Virus record (IMG/VR): IMGVR_UViG_3300042545_000600
Location: 1 to 45,453 of that record
Strand: one strand, 5' to 3'
DNA from: a virus
DNA: 45,453 bases
Shown: in pieces, positions 32,601 to 40,120 of the stretch
Position numbering within the stretch: position 1 is the stretch's first letter
Layout: each line of letters starts with the position of its first letter
The notes under the pieces: generated by a model
What the model was told of the DNA's origin: nothing
Databases searched by the model: none
The model's input: only the letters and a program-made list of their open reading frames with translations
Program-made: the position numbers and the translations under genes

Positions 32601-35600
32601 CATATCCATAAGAAACTATATATCTTTTTCTTAAACCTTTATCGTAGTAATTTTCCGAAAGTTCAACTTCAAATAAACCAACAGAGTTCCAATCATTAAA
32701 ATCAATACCAATTCGTGCAACTTCAAATCTTCTAGCTTGAGTTGCAGATGCACCTAAGTTATTGATTCCAAAATATTTATAATCACCGATTTGGAAATCA
32801 TTACCTAAATTTATTGTACCATTTACAGTAAGAGTTCCAGCAATATTTAAGTTATTAAGAACAGATGTACTATTTCCATCAATTCTATATGTTGTATCAT
32901 CCGAATCATAGAAAATTGGAGAACGCATATCACCTGTTGTTGATATGGTAGTATCCCCACTATGCCACAATCTTCTACCAGTACCCCAAGTTGCAGAATC
33001 AAATGCTTGTCTTGAGAACCATAGGTTATCACCATACTTATCTCCAACAATTGCGTAACTTTGTTTAACATCACCACCATTATAAGTTGACATCCATAGA
33101 ACATCATTCCAACTTCCACCAAATCCAAGGTTTCCGTTACTAAGCATGGCTACCTTTAACTTACCAGCTCCGAATGTAGCTGAGTTAGGTTTTTCAGTTC
33201 CCCCAGATGAATAATGTCCTCCTAAAAAAGAACCAGCAATATTTCCAGTAGAAGTATATATTCTATGGTCATAATATGTCCCTTGTTGACCATCTAATAA
33301 ATCTGCATCTAATCCAGAACCAGCACCATCTGTACTACCTGTCCAAACTTTTTCATTTTCCCAATAAAGAATACCATCAGTACGCATTTCCAAATACTTA
33401 CCAACAACACCACTAATGTGAAAAGCAATACCAGTGGTTGTAGTGCTATATGATTCAGTCCATAAAGCAGCGGTAGTATAATTGTTGTTTGTTTGTGCTT
33501 TTCTAAACTGCCCTCTTACTGATACTATTTCATTTATATTTGAAGTACTAGCTGCATCTAAATAGTATGCGGTATTATCTGAATCATAAAATATTGGTGT
33601 TCTCATGCTTTCAGCTGAGAAGAATCTACCATTTGTAAACATTGAGTGTCTTATACTCCAAGAAGTACTATCAACGCCAGATGCAAAATAATGTTGTATA
33701 TCACCACTACCATCCATATGTCTTAACCACATATTATTGGATATAGTATTTCTAAATGTCATAGATGGATACTGTCCTCTAATATTTATTGCACCATCAT
33801 TAGGAGTAGTGTTAGCCCAGTTATTTACTAATTGGATATGGCTAAGTACAGAAAGTCCAGCAGGATTTGTATAATATGCAGTATTATCCGTATCATAGAA
33901 TATAGGTGCCCTCATATCTACTTCAGATGCAATCCTTACATTAGAATACCAACCACCATTTGTTAAATTAAGATAAAAATTATTTTCACCTAAGTAATAC
34001 GCGTTTGATGCTCTAAAATTAGTACCTCTTATCGTAGAAAAAGTAACATCATCCGTTGTACGAATGTTTTGGTTCATTAAATGAACTTCAGTTGAACCTT
34101 GTCCAGTATCTATCGATGTACCACTTATTGTACCATCTGCTATAAAATTACCAGTTCTTAATGTTGGAGTTTTAGTGGATGTTACAGTACCAAATGATGT
34201 TGTTTCAAATGATAGAGCCCAATCACCATCCCATTGAGATACAGCGAAGTTTGAATGTCCACCAATAAACTCAGTAACAACTATTTTAGGGTATGACCAA
34301 GTTGTTGCTAATTCACCGATGAATATTGTACAATAAGTACCATCATGTGCAAATCTAACAGTATATGCAGGTGCCCCAGCTGCCCCAGCAACACTTGCAT
34401 TTGTATTAATCCAAGATGTTGATGGTGAATAATTATATCCACCCATTGAGTATTCCCAATAAGTATCTCCACTATAATTGTAAATACGAACTTTTAACTC
34501 CATCATAGTGTTTGTCCACGATTGAGGAAGTCGTATCTTTATTGCTCCAGTTACGGATGATGTACTATTATTTAATGTACCTCCATTTGGATATGTTATT
34601 TTTAATACACTACCTTGCTCTTGTGCGAAAGCATTAGCATTTATATAATTTAATCGAGATATATCATTATTAATAAAATATGTAGTGCCACCACCTACAT
34701 AAATTGTATTACCAGTTATATTTGCAAAAGTTACACTATCAGTAGTTCTAACATTTTGGTTCATCAAATGAACTTCGGTTAATCCTTGCCCAGTATTAAC
34801 TTGAGCTGCTACTAAATTACCAGCTAATGTTAATGAGTTTAAGTTTGAAGTACCGGTGTTTAAATAATAAGTTGTATCGAATAAATACATTGTATCAATT
34901 CTATCCAACAATAAGTTACCAGTTTGTGCTGAGTTTGCTGTAAAAACATTACCCCCTACACCCAATACAATTCTCTTAGATGCGTTTATGAATTTTAATC
35001 CTGCCCAACTATTATAATCCCAATCATTATTATCAGTAAAACGTAAAGATGATAAGTTTCTCCAAATGGTTTCACCAGTTGAGATACTTGTCATTGTCAA
35101 TCCATTTGCTGCAAAATAATAATCATTACCTGTTGTTGTAAGATTTAGTCTAGCAAATGTTATAGTATCAGATGTACGAACGTTTTGGTTCATCAAATGA
35201 ACTTCAGTTAATCCTTGCCCAGTATCTATTTGAGTACCATATAAATTACCAGCAGATTGTAAATCAGAATCAGCGTACCATCTATCAGTTGATTCGTTCC
35301 AATAAAATTGTTTTGTTGCTGCGTTTCCTCTCTTAACTTCTATACCAGCATTTTCAGTTGGTGCAGTTGCTGCTCCAATATCTGCATTTAATGTAATGAT
35401 ATTATCACCTACATTAAGAGTTGTTGTATTAATATATGTTGTTGTACCACTTACAGTAAGGTCACCACTAATTGTAGCGTTACCAGTTACTGCTAATGTA
35501 GTACCATCGAATCTTAAATTACTTTCAACGGTTGCGTTTGGTGCAGTTCCGTTTAATGTGATTACACCATTATCAGTTGTACCAGTTAATGCTAATACAC

Positions 35601-38046
35601 CAGATGAACCAGATGTTCCACTACTACCAGATGTTCCACTCGTTCCAGAAGTTCCACTCGTTCCAGAAGTTCCACTTGAACCAGACGAACCAGAAGTTCC
35701 ACTACTTCCAGATGTTCCACTACTTCCACTAGTCCCAGATGAACCACCACTACCAGCAGTACCCCTTGTTCCAGAAGTTCCACTACTTCCACTTGTCCCA
35801 GAAGTTCCACTACTTCCACTTGTCCCAGAAGTTCCACTACTTCCAGAAGAACCAGATGTTCCACTCGTTCCAGATGTTCCACTACTTCCAGAAGAACCAC
35901 TTGAACCACCACTACCAGCAGTACCTCTTGTTCCAGAAGTTCCGCTTGTACCAGATGTTCCAGAAGTTCCGCTTGTGCCAGATGTTCCAGACGAACCACT
36001 ACTTCCAGATGTACCACCAGTTCCAGCAGTTCCACCTGTACCACTACTTCCTATTAATCCATTTATTCCACTCGTTCCAGATGTTCCAGATGTTCCACTA
36101 CTTCCAGAAGAACCAGATGTTCCAGAAGAACCACTACTTCCACTTGTCCCAGAAGAACCTGAAGTTCCACTCGTTCCACTTGTACCAGATGAACCACTAC
36201 TTCCAGATGAACCAGACGTTCCACCCGTACCAGCCGTTGAATTTGTACCTGATGAACCGCTAGTTCCAGAGGTTCCAGAAGAACCACTACTTCCAGAGGT
36301 TCCGCTACTACCGCTACTCCCAGACGAACCTGATGTACCACCATCTCCAACAACTCCATCTATACCACTCGTTCCAGAAGTACCACGAGTACCACTTGTT
36401 CCAGAAGTTCCCGAGCTTCCACTTGAACCACTACTACCACTTGAACCAGATATTCCAGATGTTCCAGATGTTCCAGAAGAACCAGAAGAACCAGACGAAC
36501 CAGATATCCCACTAGTCCCAGAAGTTCCTGAAGTTCCCGAAGTTCCTCTTGTTCCAGAAGTACCACTCGTTCCCGATGAACCAGATGAACCAGATGTTCC
36601 ACTACTTCCACTTGAACCACTACTTCCGCTTGTTGCGGATGTACCACCACTTCCGCTTGTTGCTGATGTTCCAGACGAACCACTTATTCCAGAAGAACCC
36701 GATGTTCCAGATGAACCAGAGGTTCCAGAAGAACCAGAGGTACCACGTGTACCACTTGTACCAGATGTTCCACCACTTCCAGATGTTCCGCTTGAACCGA
36801 ATCCACTTGAACCAGATGAACCTGAAGTTCCACTTGTTCCAGAAGTTCCAGATGTACCGCTACTTCCACTACTTCCACTACTTCCGCTTGTACCAGATGT
36901 CCCAGAAGTTCCAGATGAACCACTAGTTCCTCTCGTACCACTACTTCCGCTTGTACCAGATGAACCACCACTACCAGATGTTCCACCACTACCAGATGTT
37001 CCACTTGTCCCAGATGTTCCACTACTTCCACTTGAACCACTACTTCCACTTGAACCACTAGCTCCAGAAGAACCACTACTACCACTTGTCCCAGAAGTAC
37101 CACTTGTCCCAGACGTACCTGAAGTACCTGAAGTACCACTCGTACCTGATGTACCAGCCGTACCAGCCGCAGGTTCCCATATCAATCCAGTCCAACGATA
37201 TATGTTAGTATCTGAAGTGTTATAATATATTTCACCAACTTTACCAGATACTGGGTTTGATGTATATGATGGTATTTGTATTGTATCTTTAACTCTTAAC
37301 GAACCAGTAAATTCATGCGTATCCGAAGATTGGTCACCAAATTTATTGGAACCAGATGAAAATATTATTGATGAAGATATGTATGTTGTTTTTAATTCAG
37401 TTGCGGTAATTGTACCTGCTACATTTAAACTTTTTAAAGTTGTTGTACCATCTACATTTAAATTACCAGCTATTTGAGCAGAACCACTAACTCCTAAATA
37501 TTTTTCAGTTACGATTCCTACATTTACTTCTAATCCTTTATTAGGAGAAATGGTTGCGGTTGCTGAACCTGATTTTAATCGATTAATATCACCAATCGAT
37601 GCCGCTGATATATTTGTTATGTTTGAACCATCTCCAGCTAAGAAAGATGCCGATACCGTTCCAGTAGTTAATAAAGAACCGGTTATATCAGTATTAACAT
37701 TTATAGAAAGTTTATTATTTGATATTCTAGCTGTCCCATCTCCACTTTGAATTTTAGATTGTGCATCTGCGGTTAATCCTTCAAATGGAATTTTGGTTAA
37801 ATTTGAACCATCACCACTAAATGAACCAGAGAATGAGCCGGAAAATTGAGAACCAACAAATTTACTACCACTAAAAGCAGAACCAGTATATGATGATGCC
37901 AAAACACCATTAGTAACTGATAATTTAGTGTTGATATCTAACGATGCCGTTGATACCGTTAATTGCTGTACTCCGTTTACATCAACCGATAGTAAACTTT
38001 GACTGACCTGATTAATACCATTTGGATTCTTACCTGCGTACTTCAT
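26263..38046 (-). CDS. Giant tail fibre with collagen-like region, YYD repeats and S74 chaperone
   Basis: 3927 residues, about a quarter of the window. The N-terminus has SGSFSGSFSGDGSN-type strands also seen in the gene at 38403. A proline-free Gly-Thr/Ser-Ser triplet region (about 297-820) forms a collagen-like shaft. Then come three copies of TEVHLMNQN[VI]RT and about 18 copies of a unit built on 'PIFYDSDNT.YY.DP.STS.LN' spaced by beta-rich segments. The C-terminal 126 residues are an S74 intramolecular chaperone: YYSDERLKTKVGSI with S3802 and K3807, then LGLSAQEVQEVLPEIV and LTVNYAKVVPLLVEGI, ending in a coiled coil. In this family the chaperone trimerises the fibre and cuts itself off by a Ser-Lys dyad. 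It is the probable long receptor-binding fibre. Confidence 0.9.
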   Translation of the reverse strand: MKYAGKNPNGINQVSQSLLSVDVNGVQQLTVSTASLDINTKLSVTNGVLASSYTGSAFSGSKFVGSQFSGSFSGSFSGDGSNLTKIPFEGLTADAQSKIQSGDGTARISNNKLSINVNTDITGSLLTTGTVSASFLAGDGSNITNISAASIGDINRLKSGSATATISPNKGLEVNVGIVTEKYLGVSGSAQIAGNLNVDGTTTLKSLNVAGTITATELKTTYISSSIIFSSGSNKFGDQSSDTHEFTGSLRVKDTIQIPSYTSNPVSGKVGEIYYNTSDTNIYRWTGLIWEPAAGTAGTSGTSGTSGTSGTSGTSGTSGTSGSSGSSGASGSSGSSGSSGSSGTSGTSGTSGSGGTSGSGGSSGTSGSSGTRGTSGSSGTSGTSGTSGSSGSSGSSGTSGTSGTSGTSGSSGSSGFGSSGTSGSGGTSGTSGTRGTSGSSGTSGSSGTSGSSGISGSSGTSATSGSGGTSATSGSSGSSGSSGTSGSSGSSGTSGTSGTRGTSGTSGTSGTSGISGSSGSSGSSGTSGTSGISGSSGSSGSSGSSGTSGTSGTRGTSGTSGIDGVVGDGGTSGSSGSSGSSGTSGSSGSSGTSGTSGSSGTNSTAGTGGTSGSSGSSGSSGTSGTSGTSGSSGTSGSSGSSGTSGSSGSSGTSGTSGTSGINGLIGSSGTGGTAGTGGTSGSSGSSGTSGTSGTSGTSGTSGTSGTRGTAGSGGSSGSSGSSGTSGTSGTSGSSGSSGTSGTSGSSGTSGTSGSSGTSGTRGTAGSGGSSGTSGSSGTSGSSGTSGSSGSSGTSGTSGTSGTSGTSGSSGTSGSSGVLALTGTTDNGVITLNGTAPNATVESNLRFDGTTLAVTGNATISGDLTVSGTTTYINTTTLNVGDNIITLNADIGAATAPTENAGIEVKRGNAATKQFYWNESTDRWYADSDLQSAGNLYGTQIDTGQGLTEVHLMNQNVRTSDTITFARLNLTTTGNDYYFAANGLTMTSISTGETIWRNLSSLRFTDNNDWDYNSWAGLKFINASKRIVLGVGGNVFTANSAQTGNLLLDRIDTMYLFDTTYYLNTGTSNLNSLTLAGNLVAAQVNTGQGLTEVHLMNQNVRTTDSVTFANITGNTIYVGGGTTYFINNDISRLNYINANAFAQEQGSVLKITYPNGGTLNNSTSSVTGAIKIRLPQSWTNTMMELKVRIYNYSGDTYWEYSMGGYNYSPSTSWINTNASVAGAAGAPAYTVRFAHDGTYCTIFIGELATTWSYPKIVVTEFIGGHSNFAVSQWDGDWALSFETTSFGTVTSTKTPTLRTGNFIADGTISGTSIDTGQGSTEVHLMNQNIRTTDDVTFSTIRGTNFRASNAYYLGENNFYLNLTNGGWYSNVRIASEVDMRAPIFYDTDNTAYYTNPAGLSVLSHIQLVNNWANTTPNDGAINIRGQYPSMTFRNTISNNMWLRHMDGSGDIQHYFASGVDSTSWSIRHSMFTNGRFFSAESMRTPIFYDSDNTAYYLDAASTSNINEIVSVRGQFRKAQTNNNYTTAALWTESYSTTTTGIAFHISGVVGKYLEMRTDGILYWENEKVWTGSTDGAGSGLDADLLDGQQGTYYDHRIYTSTGNIAGSFLGGHYSSGGTEKPNSATFGAGKLKVAMLSNGNLGFGGSWNDVLWMSTYNGGDVKQSYAIVGDKYGDNLWFSRQAFDSATWGTGRRLWHSGDTTISTTGDMRSPIFYDSDDTTYRIDGNSTSVLNNLNIAGTLTVNGTINLGNDFQIGDYKYFGINNLGASATQARRFEVARIGIDFNDWNSVGLFEVELSENYYDKGLRKRYIVSYGYVSAASVQLVEANGIGSNHFQVTIGSEVVVSGDHRYIPVYVDVRYYSSVDALIRTTRSITTNTNSAIGAVYINTSPSATNISDFTADSIVYPTSGQFGIAAPTFYDSDNTSYYIDPSNGANGISANLQGRIQVGTFNNSQTNTGEAWIGRASDRAAGVLTVQLGGGAGRYLEVVDNAWTTVEFSVNDSGVATAAASFRAPIFYDSNNTSYYLDPTSTTSLRTVGSWRSDSSTWDGEFSGKIQYHSNNWYFQAAGDWIWRNSGGSNVIYGNQSGELTATGNMRSPIFYDSDNTGYYTNPAGTSRMNGIAFDAASPVYSVTAGTSYQQHFQIREAGASGANGSAIAYAPSIGFHWSGVVASNITMEASGRISIRNNPGTSYENLVANNMYAYAFYDENNTGYYLDPASTSVLNAIRLGTSANNSTLSGAGDWGVRFTTDVGYIQIGPANSSYAHIYTDRGNFYMNVNDLYLNGNLVPAFGYNRGSGNLFAAIYYDANNTNYYIDGASTSNLNDLQTAGRVVIGGNFSNNAYNSVGSARLHFGGGNSDANDNYYIGTNIEGYGGSYTKLDLRWHTGIRMGAQPGYGGIRFYDTEDLGTLIFSIGTGDAHVRVTNNLYVNGYTYLGNGNADETHINDTLRVGATDSGDSHFYFGEDSSSWYGDHWYWDSGYNVYRYSRFAGTDSLIHYHDTRDTTRITYARNIVFDDFGKGIVGNYSAERLQLVFAMGDSYKPNTAGTSTANMYGIGWSHPNAGGLGGANNLNDHGLLIINNGTFRAAISSRIVASEEVRGTLFRDYNDSGYYLDPNTTGISLRIGGTVHSGGAFSSDGYSSSSPNVVTRITAPQGAAFSSDGSTGAIRIKLPFRGNNPMWTMKVRIYNYSTNQTSEYLLGNYAYDQGGYNSSATFIGGASATAHTVRFGNQDGVDCVWIGETNTGWSYPVVSVIDFTSGFRSSNADSQSRNWNIAVVTSFGTVQTAITPEIRLSNTYAPTFRADTDMRAPIYYDTNTAYYINGDGASNLNTLQTYSYQGNGNVGGTGNASWHPSGIYSAGYNWLYGGINMNGGTLDGAGPIYGTIYYDRNDSGYYADPASTSNFYNLNLTGAKHTYLTINPGNGWEAMVRYIGGSGSSWYVGKRTSTQLLGSTDAFHMYSETAGRTVGGYDTAGNHYAYGSSRATIFYDIDDTTYYMNPNSNTYLYGTFQVNGGHGDSQIGVRLLSGNNGAGAGEINLRMWVSEPGVTWNWGGFGYNVTNNNGSPNGFGRINTAHGQAYMRFSDGGDLYFYNTNTSGTRVTNMEMYPNNTVLFNNYATGGNSLRAPIFYDSDNTGYYGDFASTSRINAINYDNLYWAGDTSYGFIGRNVYADTVNGRGSDPLELNYYDGGDVYIGPGGGNKNLRANLYYDYANTAYYLDPNGTARLSYVVANGGIRIDGNENLYLDNNYGQSIVGVYTSVRYQGIFAMGNAYKLAIDGTGTGNLYGLSWSHPNAGGQAGFLNDHGLLVMNYGTTFAAISSRGWFRTSVQAPIFYDNDDTGYYGNYAGDRSTSVNGFTARTVEGTKGTWKYNIPRFIHTGDSNYWVGSMGWGTTDFNTMMTWGSGFIDSWSNPSNQPSGTSHWVGTQAYHYTNAYNSAYGWQLVGGPIGNLRFRQSWPNAGTWRTVPMLDVNDGNSGAMYAGIYYDSADSAYYADPASTSRLNITKTALKAHNDMSGYGEGNWVSDFNRTPISSFTFGEDKYNGGPSGTWWFQVNMRHANSSNYWGTQLAYGWEDNANEIYQRNITGGSFSGWVRYLNSNNYSGYSNFGTGTVYGGIYYDGNNSGYYGDFASTSRFNTTITDTTYFGSDTNKGRAQGYGTWSNSFHKTAYMSFDWNANYDTYSNHGIASTDLNGSFSDSMSINSFNDINLRLDSNDNNANSYVRIHDNTTGQSVSVAYIGRESGNPIAYFNNRVYGNVYYHNSDTAYYLAPNGTSRLNRTNYDYVYSYNWVYAQGDVIAYYSDERLKTKVGSIENALDKISKLNGFYYVENDLAKSFGYKNEKRQLGLSAQEVQEVLPEIVTLAPFDTETDKNNNIVGSKSGEDYLTVNYAKVVPLLVEGIKEQTEIINSQQKQIDELKEMIKSLIK
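26700..33915 (-). repeat. About 18 diverged repeats of a 'FYD..NT.YY' module in the fibre
   Basis: Each copy has the core [RY][AT][PA]I[FY]YD.[DN][NDS][TS].YY.[DN]P..TS.LN, separated by 40 to 250 residues of varied beta-rich sequence. The cores are diverged at DNA level, so the array is old or under exchange rather than recently amplified. Confidence 0.85.
34060..35210 (-). repeat. Three TEVHLMNQN repeats in the fibre gene
   Basis: Three copies of the segment TGQG[LS]TEVHLMNQN[VI]RT, encoded near 34061-34110, 34747-34800 and 35177-35225, precede the YYD array. The DNA is nearly identical between copies, so the region can recombine. Confidence 0.8.
35595..37170 (-). repeat. Collagen-like G-T/S-S triplet repeat in the giant fibre
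   Basis: About 520 residues of Gly-Thr-Ser and Gly-Ser-Ser triplets with occasional Arg, Ile, Ala or Phe. Proline is absent. The DNA is a degenerate 9-bp repeat (complement of GGTACTTCT-like units). The opposite strand is open for 609 codons only because of this periodicity. Confidence 0.95.
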
Positions 38047-38058
38047 TAATCTTTATAT

Positions 38059-38391
38059 TTATGTAATTTCTAATACTGATACTACAACATCAGCTGATGT
38101 GTTCACCGATGATGTTACAGTAATAGAGTCATTTGCTTCTAATACTACTTTTTGGTCACCACCTACTAAAATAGTTGATGAACCTTGTGGAATTAATACT
38201 CCTTTAATTAAATATTTTGTTACCCCAGCTGAGTTATCAGTTATCTGAACATCAACGTTGATGTTTTGAGCAACAATATTTGCTACACTAACCCCAATTA
38301 CCGTTGCAACAGCATTGGATGGAGTCGTATAAACACTTAAACCACCCGTTCCGGCTGGTCCTTTAACACTATTTTTAAATGTATTTGCCAT
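38059..38391 (-). CDS. Small tail/virion protein of unknown function
   Basis: 110 residues: MANTFKNSVKGPAGTGG, then VATVIGVSVANIVAQNINVDVQIT, KYLIKGVLIPQGSSTILVGGDQKVVLEANDSITVTSS and a final VVVSVLEIT. An all-beta protein of this type is frequent beside tail genes in T4-like marine phages and may be a virion decoration or fibre-associated protein. The stop is 12 nt before the giant fibre ATG, so the pair is probably co-expressed. The function is not known. Confidence 0.65.
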   Translation of the reverse strand: MANTFKNSVKGPAGTGGLSVYTTPSNAVATVIGVSVANIVAQNINVDVQITDNSAGVTKYLIKGVLIPQGSSTILVGGDQKVVLEANDSITVTSSVNTSADVVVSVLEIT

Positions 38392-38402
38392 ATTTTATTT
38401 TT

Positions 38403-38723
38403 TTATCCCAATGCAATCGCAAATGCTATCGCTGAATCCAATACATTTACACCATCCACATTAAATGAACCGCCTTGTAAATCTATCGAACCAGAAACCG
38501 CAATAGAGCCACTTGATACCAATACATATTGAGTAGTATTACCTTTATCATACCCTAATCGTAAACTATCTTTTACACTTAGGTTAGTAAATTCAGCAGT
38601 TGTTACTTCAATATCTCCCTTAAAGGAACCAGTAAAACTTCCAGTAAATGAACCACTTAGGGTTGCATATGCGGAAGGTGCTTGGTTAATTGAGCCCGAA
38701 AAACTTGGTGCATCTATTCTCAT
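38403..38723 (-). CDS. Short fibre-like protein
   Basis: 106 residues with repeated SGSFTGSFTGSFKGD and SGSIAVSGSIDLQGG strands, then a hydrophobic C-terminus (VNVLDSAIAFAIALG). The SGSF...GSF pattern is also at the start of the giant fibre (26263-38046), so the two could be related by duplication or pack against each other. It lies 11 nt upstream of the gene at 38059-38391. A consensus promoter-like motif lies 26 nt before its ATG, so this gene is the likely first gene of the fibre transcription unit. Confidence 0.65.
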   Translation of the reverse strand: MRIDAPSFSGSINQAPSAYATLSGSFTGSFTGSFKGDIEVTTAEFTNLSVKDSLRLGYDKGNTTQYVLVSSGSIAVSGSIDLQGGSFNVDGVNVLDSAIAFAIALG

Positions 38724-38749
38724 TTGCTATTTATTCCATTCTTTATAGG

Positions 38750-38759
38750 TATAAATATA
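38750..38759 (-). promoter_or_regulatory. Candidate late promoter element (TATATTTATA)
   Basis: Consensus copy 26 nt before the ATG at 38723, in the 51-nt gap after the fibre assembly gene. It would drive 38723-26263. Confidence 0.45.
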
Positions 38760-38774
38760 AACAAATTTCTTTTA

Positions 38775-39227
38775 CTACATTGGTTTAGCCGGCCAGCTTA
38801 AATTATATGGATTTTGTTGAGATGTTACATCTCTTAAAGATTGTCTATATGTTTGCCACTCAACTAAAGTAGTACCACTTATAGGTGAGTCTTGAAATTG
38901 GGTCCAATCTGATTGTGCTAATAAAGCATCTCTCATAATTCTAATTTCTACCCATTTTTCTTCAAGTTTTACTGAAATTTCTGATTCAGTTGCATCGGTT
39001 ATATTCCAAACTTGAATATATGATGAATCGGATAGGATTGGAGTACCTTCCTCTATGTTTTTTGTATAATCATCAGTATATTCAGTAGCTTCTACATAAT
39101 ATACATCAAATGATTCTAATACCTCATTAGTTAACACCGCAGGGAAACTTGTATTTGGATTTTCCAATTTAAGTTCACTAATTGTGTAAGGATATCTTAT
39201 ATTTCCGTTTTCTAATTTTAAATACAT
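38775..39227 (-). CDS. Tail fibre assembly chaperone-like protein
   Basis: 150 residues. The C-terminal part carries the pattern IRIMRDALLAQSDWTQFQDSPI (about 96-117) then VEWQTYRQSLRDVTSQQNPYNLSWPAKP, which is the RD.LL..SDW...D...........W..YR..LRD...........WP..P signature of the phage tail assembly chaperone (Phage_tail_APC-like) family. Those proteins help fold or attach fibres. The N-terminal 90 residues are a separate beta-rich domain (MYLKLENGNIRYPYTISELKLENP). It lies 8 nt downstream of the PKD/BspA-like gene and within the fibre block. Confidence 0.75.
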   Translation of the reverse strand: MYLKLENGNIRYPYTISELKLENPNTSFPAVLTNEVLESFDVYYVEATEYTDDYTKNIEEGTPILSDSSYIQVWNITDATESEISVKLEEKWVEIRIMRDALLAQSDWTQFQDSPISGTTLVEWQTYRQSLRDVTSQQNPYNLSWPAKPM

Positions 39228-39234
39228 ATCTTTA

Positions 39235-40113
39235 TTATTTCCAATTTACAGGTATTGATGCGTAATTTGTAATTCCAGTACAATTGTTAAATGCGTTTGT
39301 ACCTAATGGTTCAGGTGACCTAGACCAAAGTGCTTCAACAGTTCCCCAACTAGCTGAACCATTGGTTATGGAACTCATATTAAATATATTCGTAAATACC
39401 GTAACATTTGGATTATATGAAAATGTTGGTATATTTGTTAACGCTCTATTATTTCTAAATGTAGATGAAAAGTTAATTACTTGTGTATTATATCTGAATA
39501 ATTCATTTGGTACACTCACTAATGATGTACATGCGTTAAAAGTTGAGTTAAATGATGTTACTAAAGTACATTCATCAAATAAATTGTTTGGAACTGATGT
39601 TATTCTTGTAAATGAAAATGTATCTATAAAATCCAATACTATTGGAGAATAACTAAATAAATCAGATGGGATTGATGTTATACCAGTACCCCTAAATGTA
39701 TTGTTAAATTGAGTTATTCTACTTAAACCAATTGCACCACCAGGTATTGATGTTATATTTGTACATCCATAAAAGTTAATACTTCTTAATCCAACATTTC
39801 CCCAATCAAGTATCGCAGTATATAATACTCTATATGTACTATTATCAACCCTAAATCCAGGTAGTGAACCAATTACAGATACCGTATATGTACCAGCGGT
39901 TGCATATGTATGAAATCTATTAATATCAGTTACACTTTCTATAATAGGTGATGAATTACCATCACCCCATCCTACTTGAACTTTTGGTTGAGTACCACCA
40001 ACAGTTACTAAAGGTAATTCAAATAATTGCCCAGCACCAACTGTTAGTTGGAATTGAAATGGTAGTACCTCACTACCACCGGCTGCTGTTACTAATCTTC
40101 TTGCTATACTCAT
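39235..40113 (-). CDS. PKD-like plus BspA-type leucine-rich-repeat protein
   Basis: 292 residues. After a short basic N-terminus, residues about 18-95 look like a PKD-type beta-sandwich (VQVGWGDGNSSP and FHTYATAGTYTVSVIG). From residue about 105 on, repeats of about 23 residues follow the BspA/DUF285 pattern (ITSIPSDLFSYSPIVLDFIDTF; ITSVPNNLFDECTLVTSFNSTF; LVSVPNELFRYNTQVINFSSTF; LTNIPTFSYNPNVTVFTNIF). Such repeats bind host surface proteins or mucins in bacteria. In a phage tail locus they more likely form a short adhesin or side fibre. No signal peptide is present, as for a virion protein. The ATG lies 7 nt after the collagen-like fibre stop. Confidence 0.8.
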   Translation of the reverse strand: MSIARRLVTAAGGSEVLPFQFQLTVGAGQLFELPLVTVGGTQPKVQVGWGDGNSSPIIESVTDINRFHTYATAGTYTVSVIGSLPGFRVDNSTYRVLYTAILDWGNVGLRSINFYGCTNITSIPGGAIGLSRITQFNNTFRGTGITSIPSDLFSYSPIVLDFIDTFSFTRITSVPNNLFDECTLVTSFNSTFNACTSLVSVPNELFRYNTQVINFSSTFRNNRALTNIPTFSYNPNVTVFTNIFNMSSITNGSASWGTVEALWSRSPEPLGTNAFNNCTGITNYASIPVNWK

Positions 40114-40120
40114 AACTTTC

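Noticed and set aside
35396-37225. Plus-strand open frame of 609 codons rich in Val-Pro-Glu/Asp (and similar frames at 40563-41897, 43365-43880 and 44133-44987)
   Set aside because: It is the exact antisense of the Gly-Thr-Ser repeats: the triplet-based repeat keeps the opposite frame open. It has no start context or independent composition signal, and the minus-strand fibre frame is complete.
38051-38060. ATAAATATAA before the giant fibre ATG, close to the T4 late promoter TATAAATA
   Set aside because: It is in the opposite orientation to the twelve other copies and overlaps the stop of the preceding gene. It is probably chance in AT-rich DNA.
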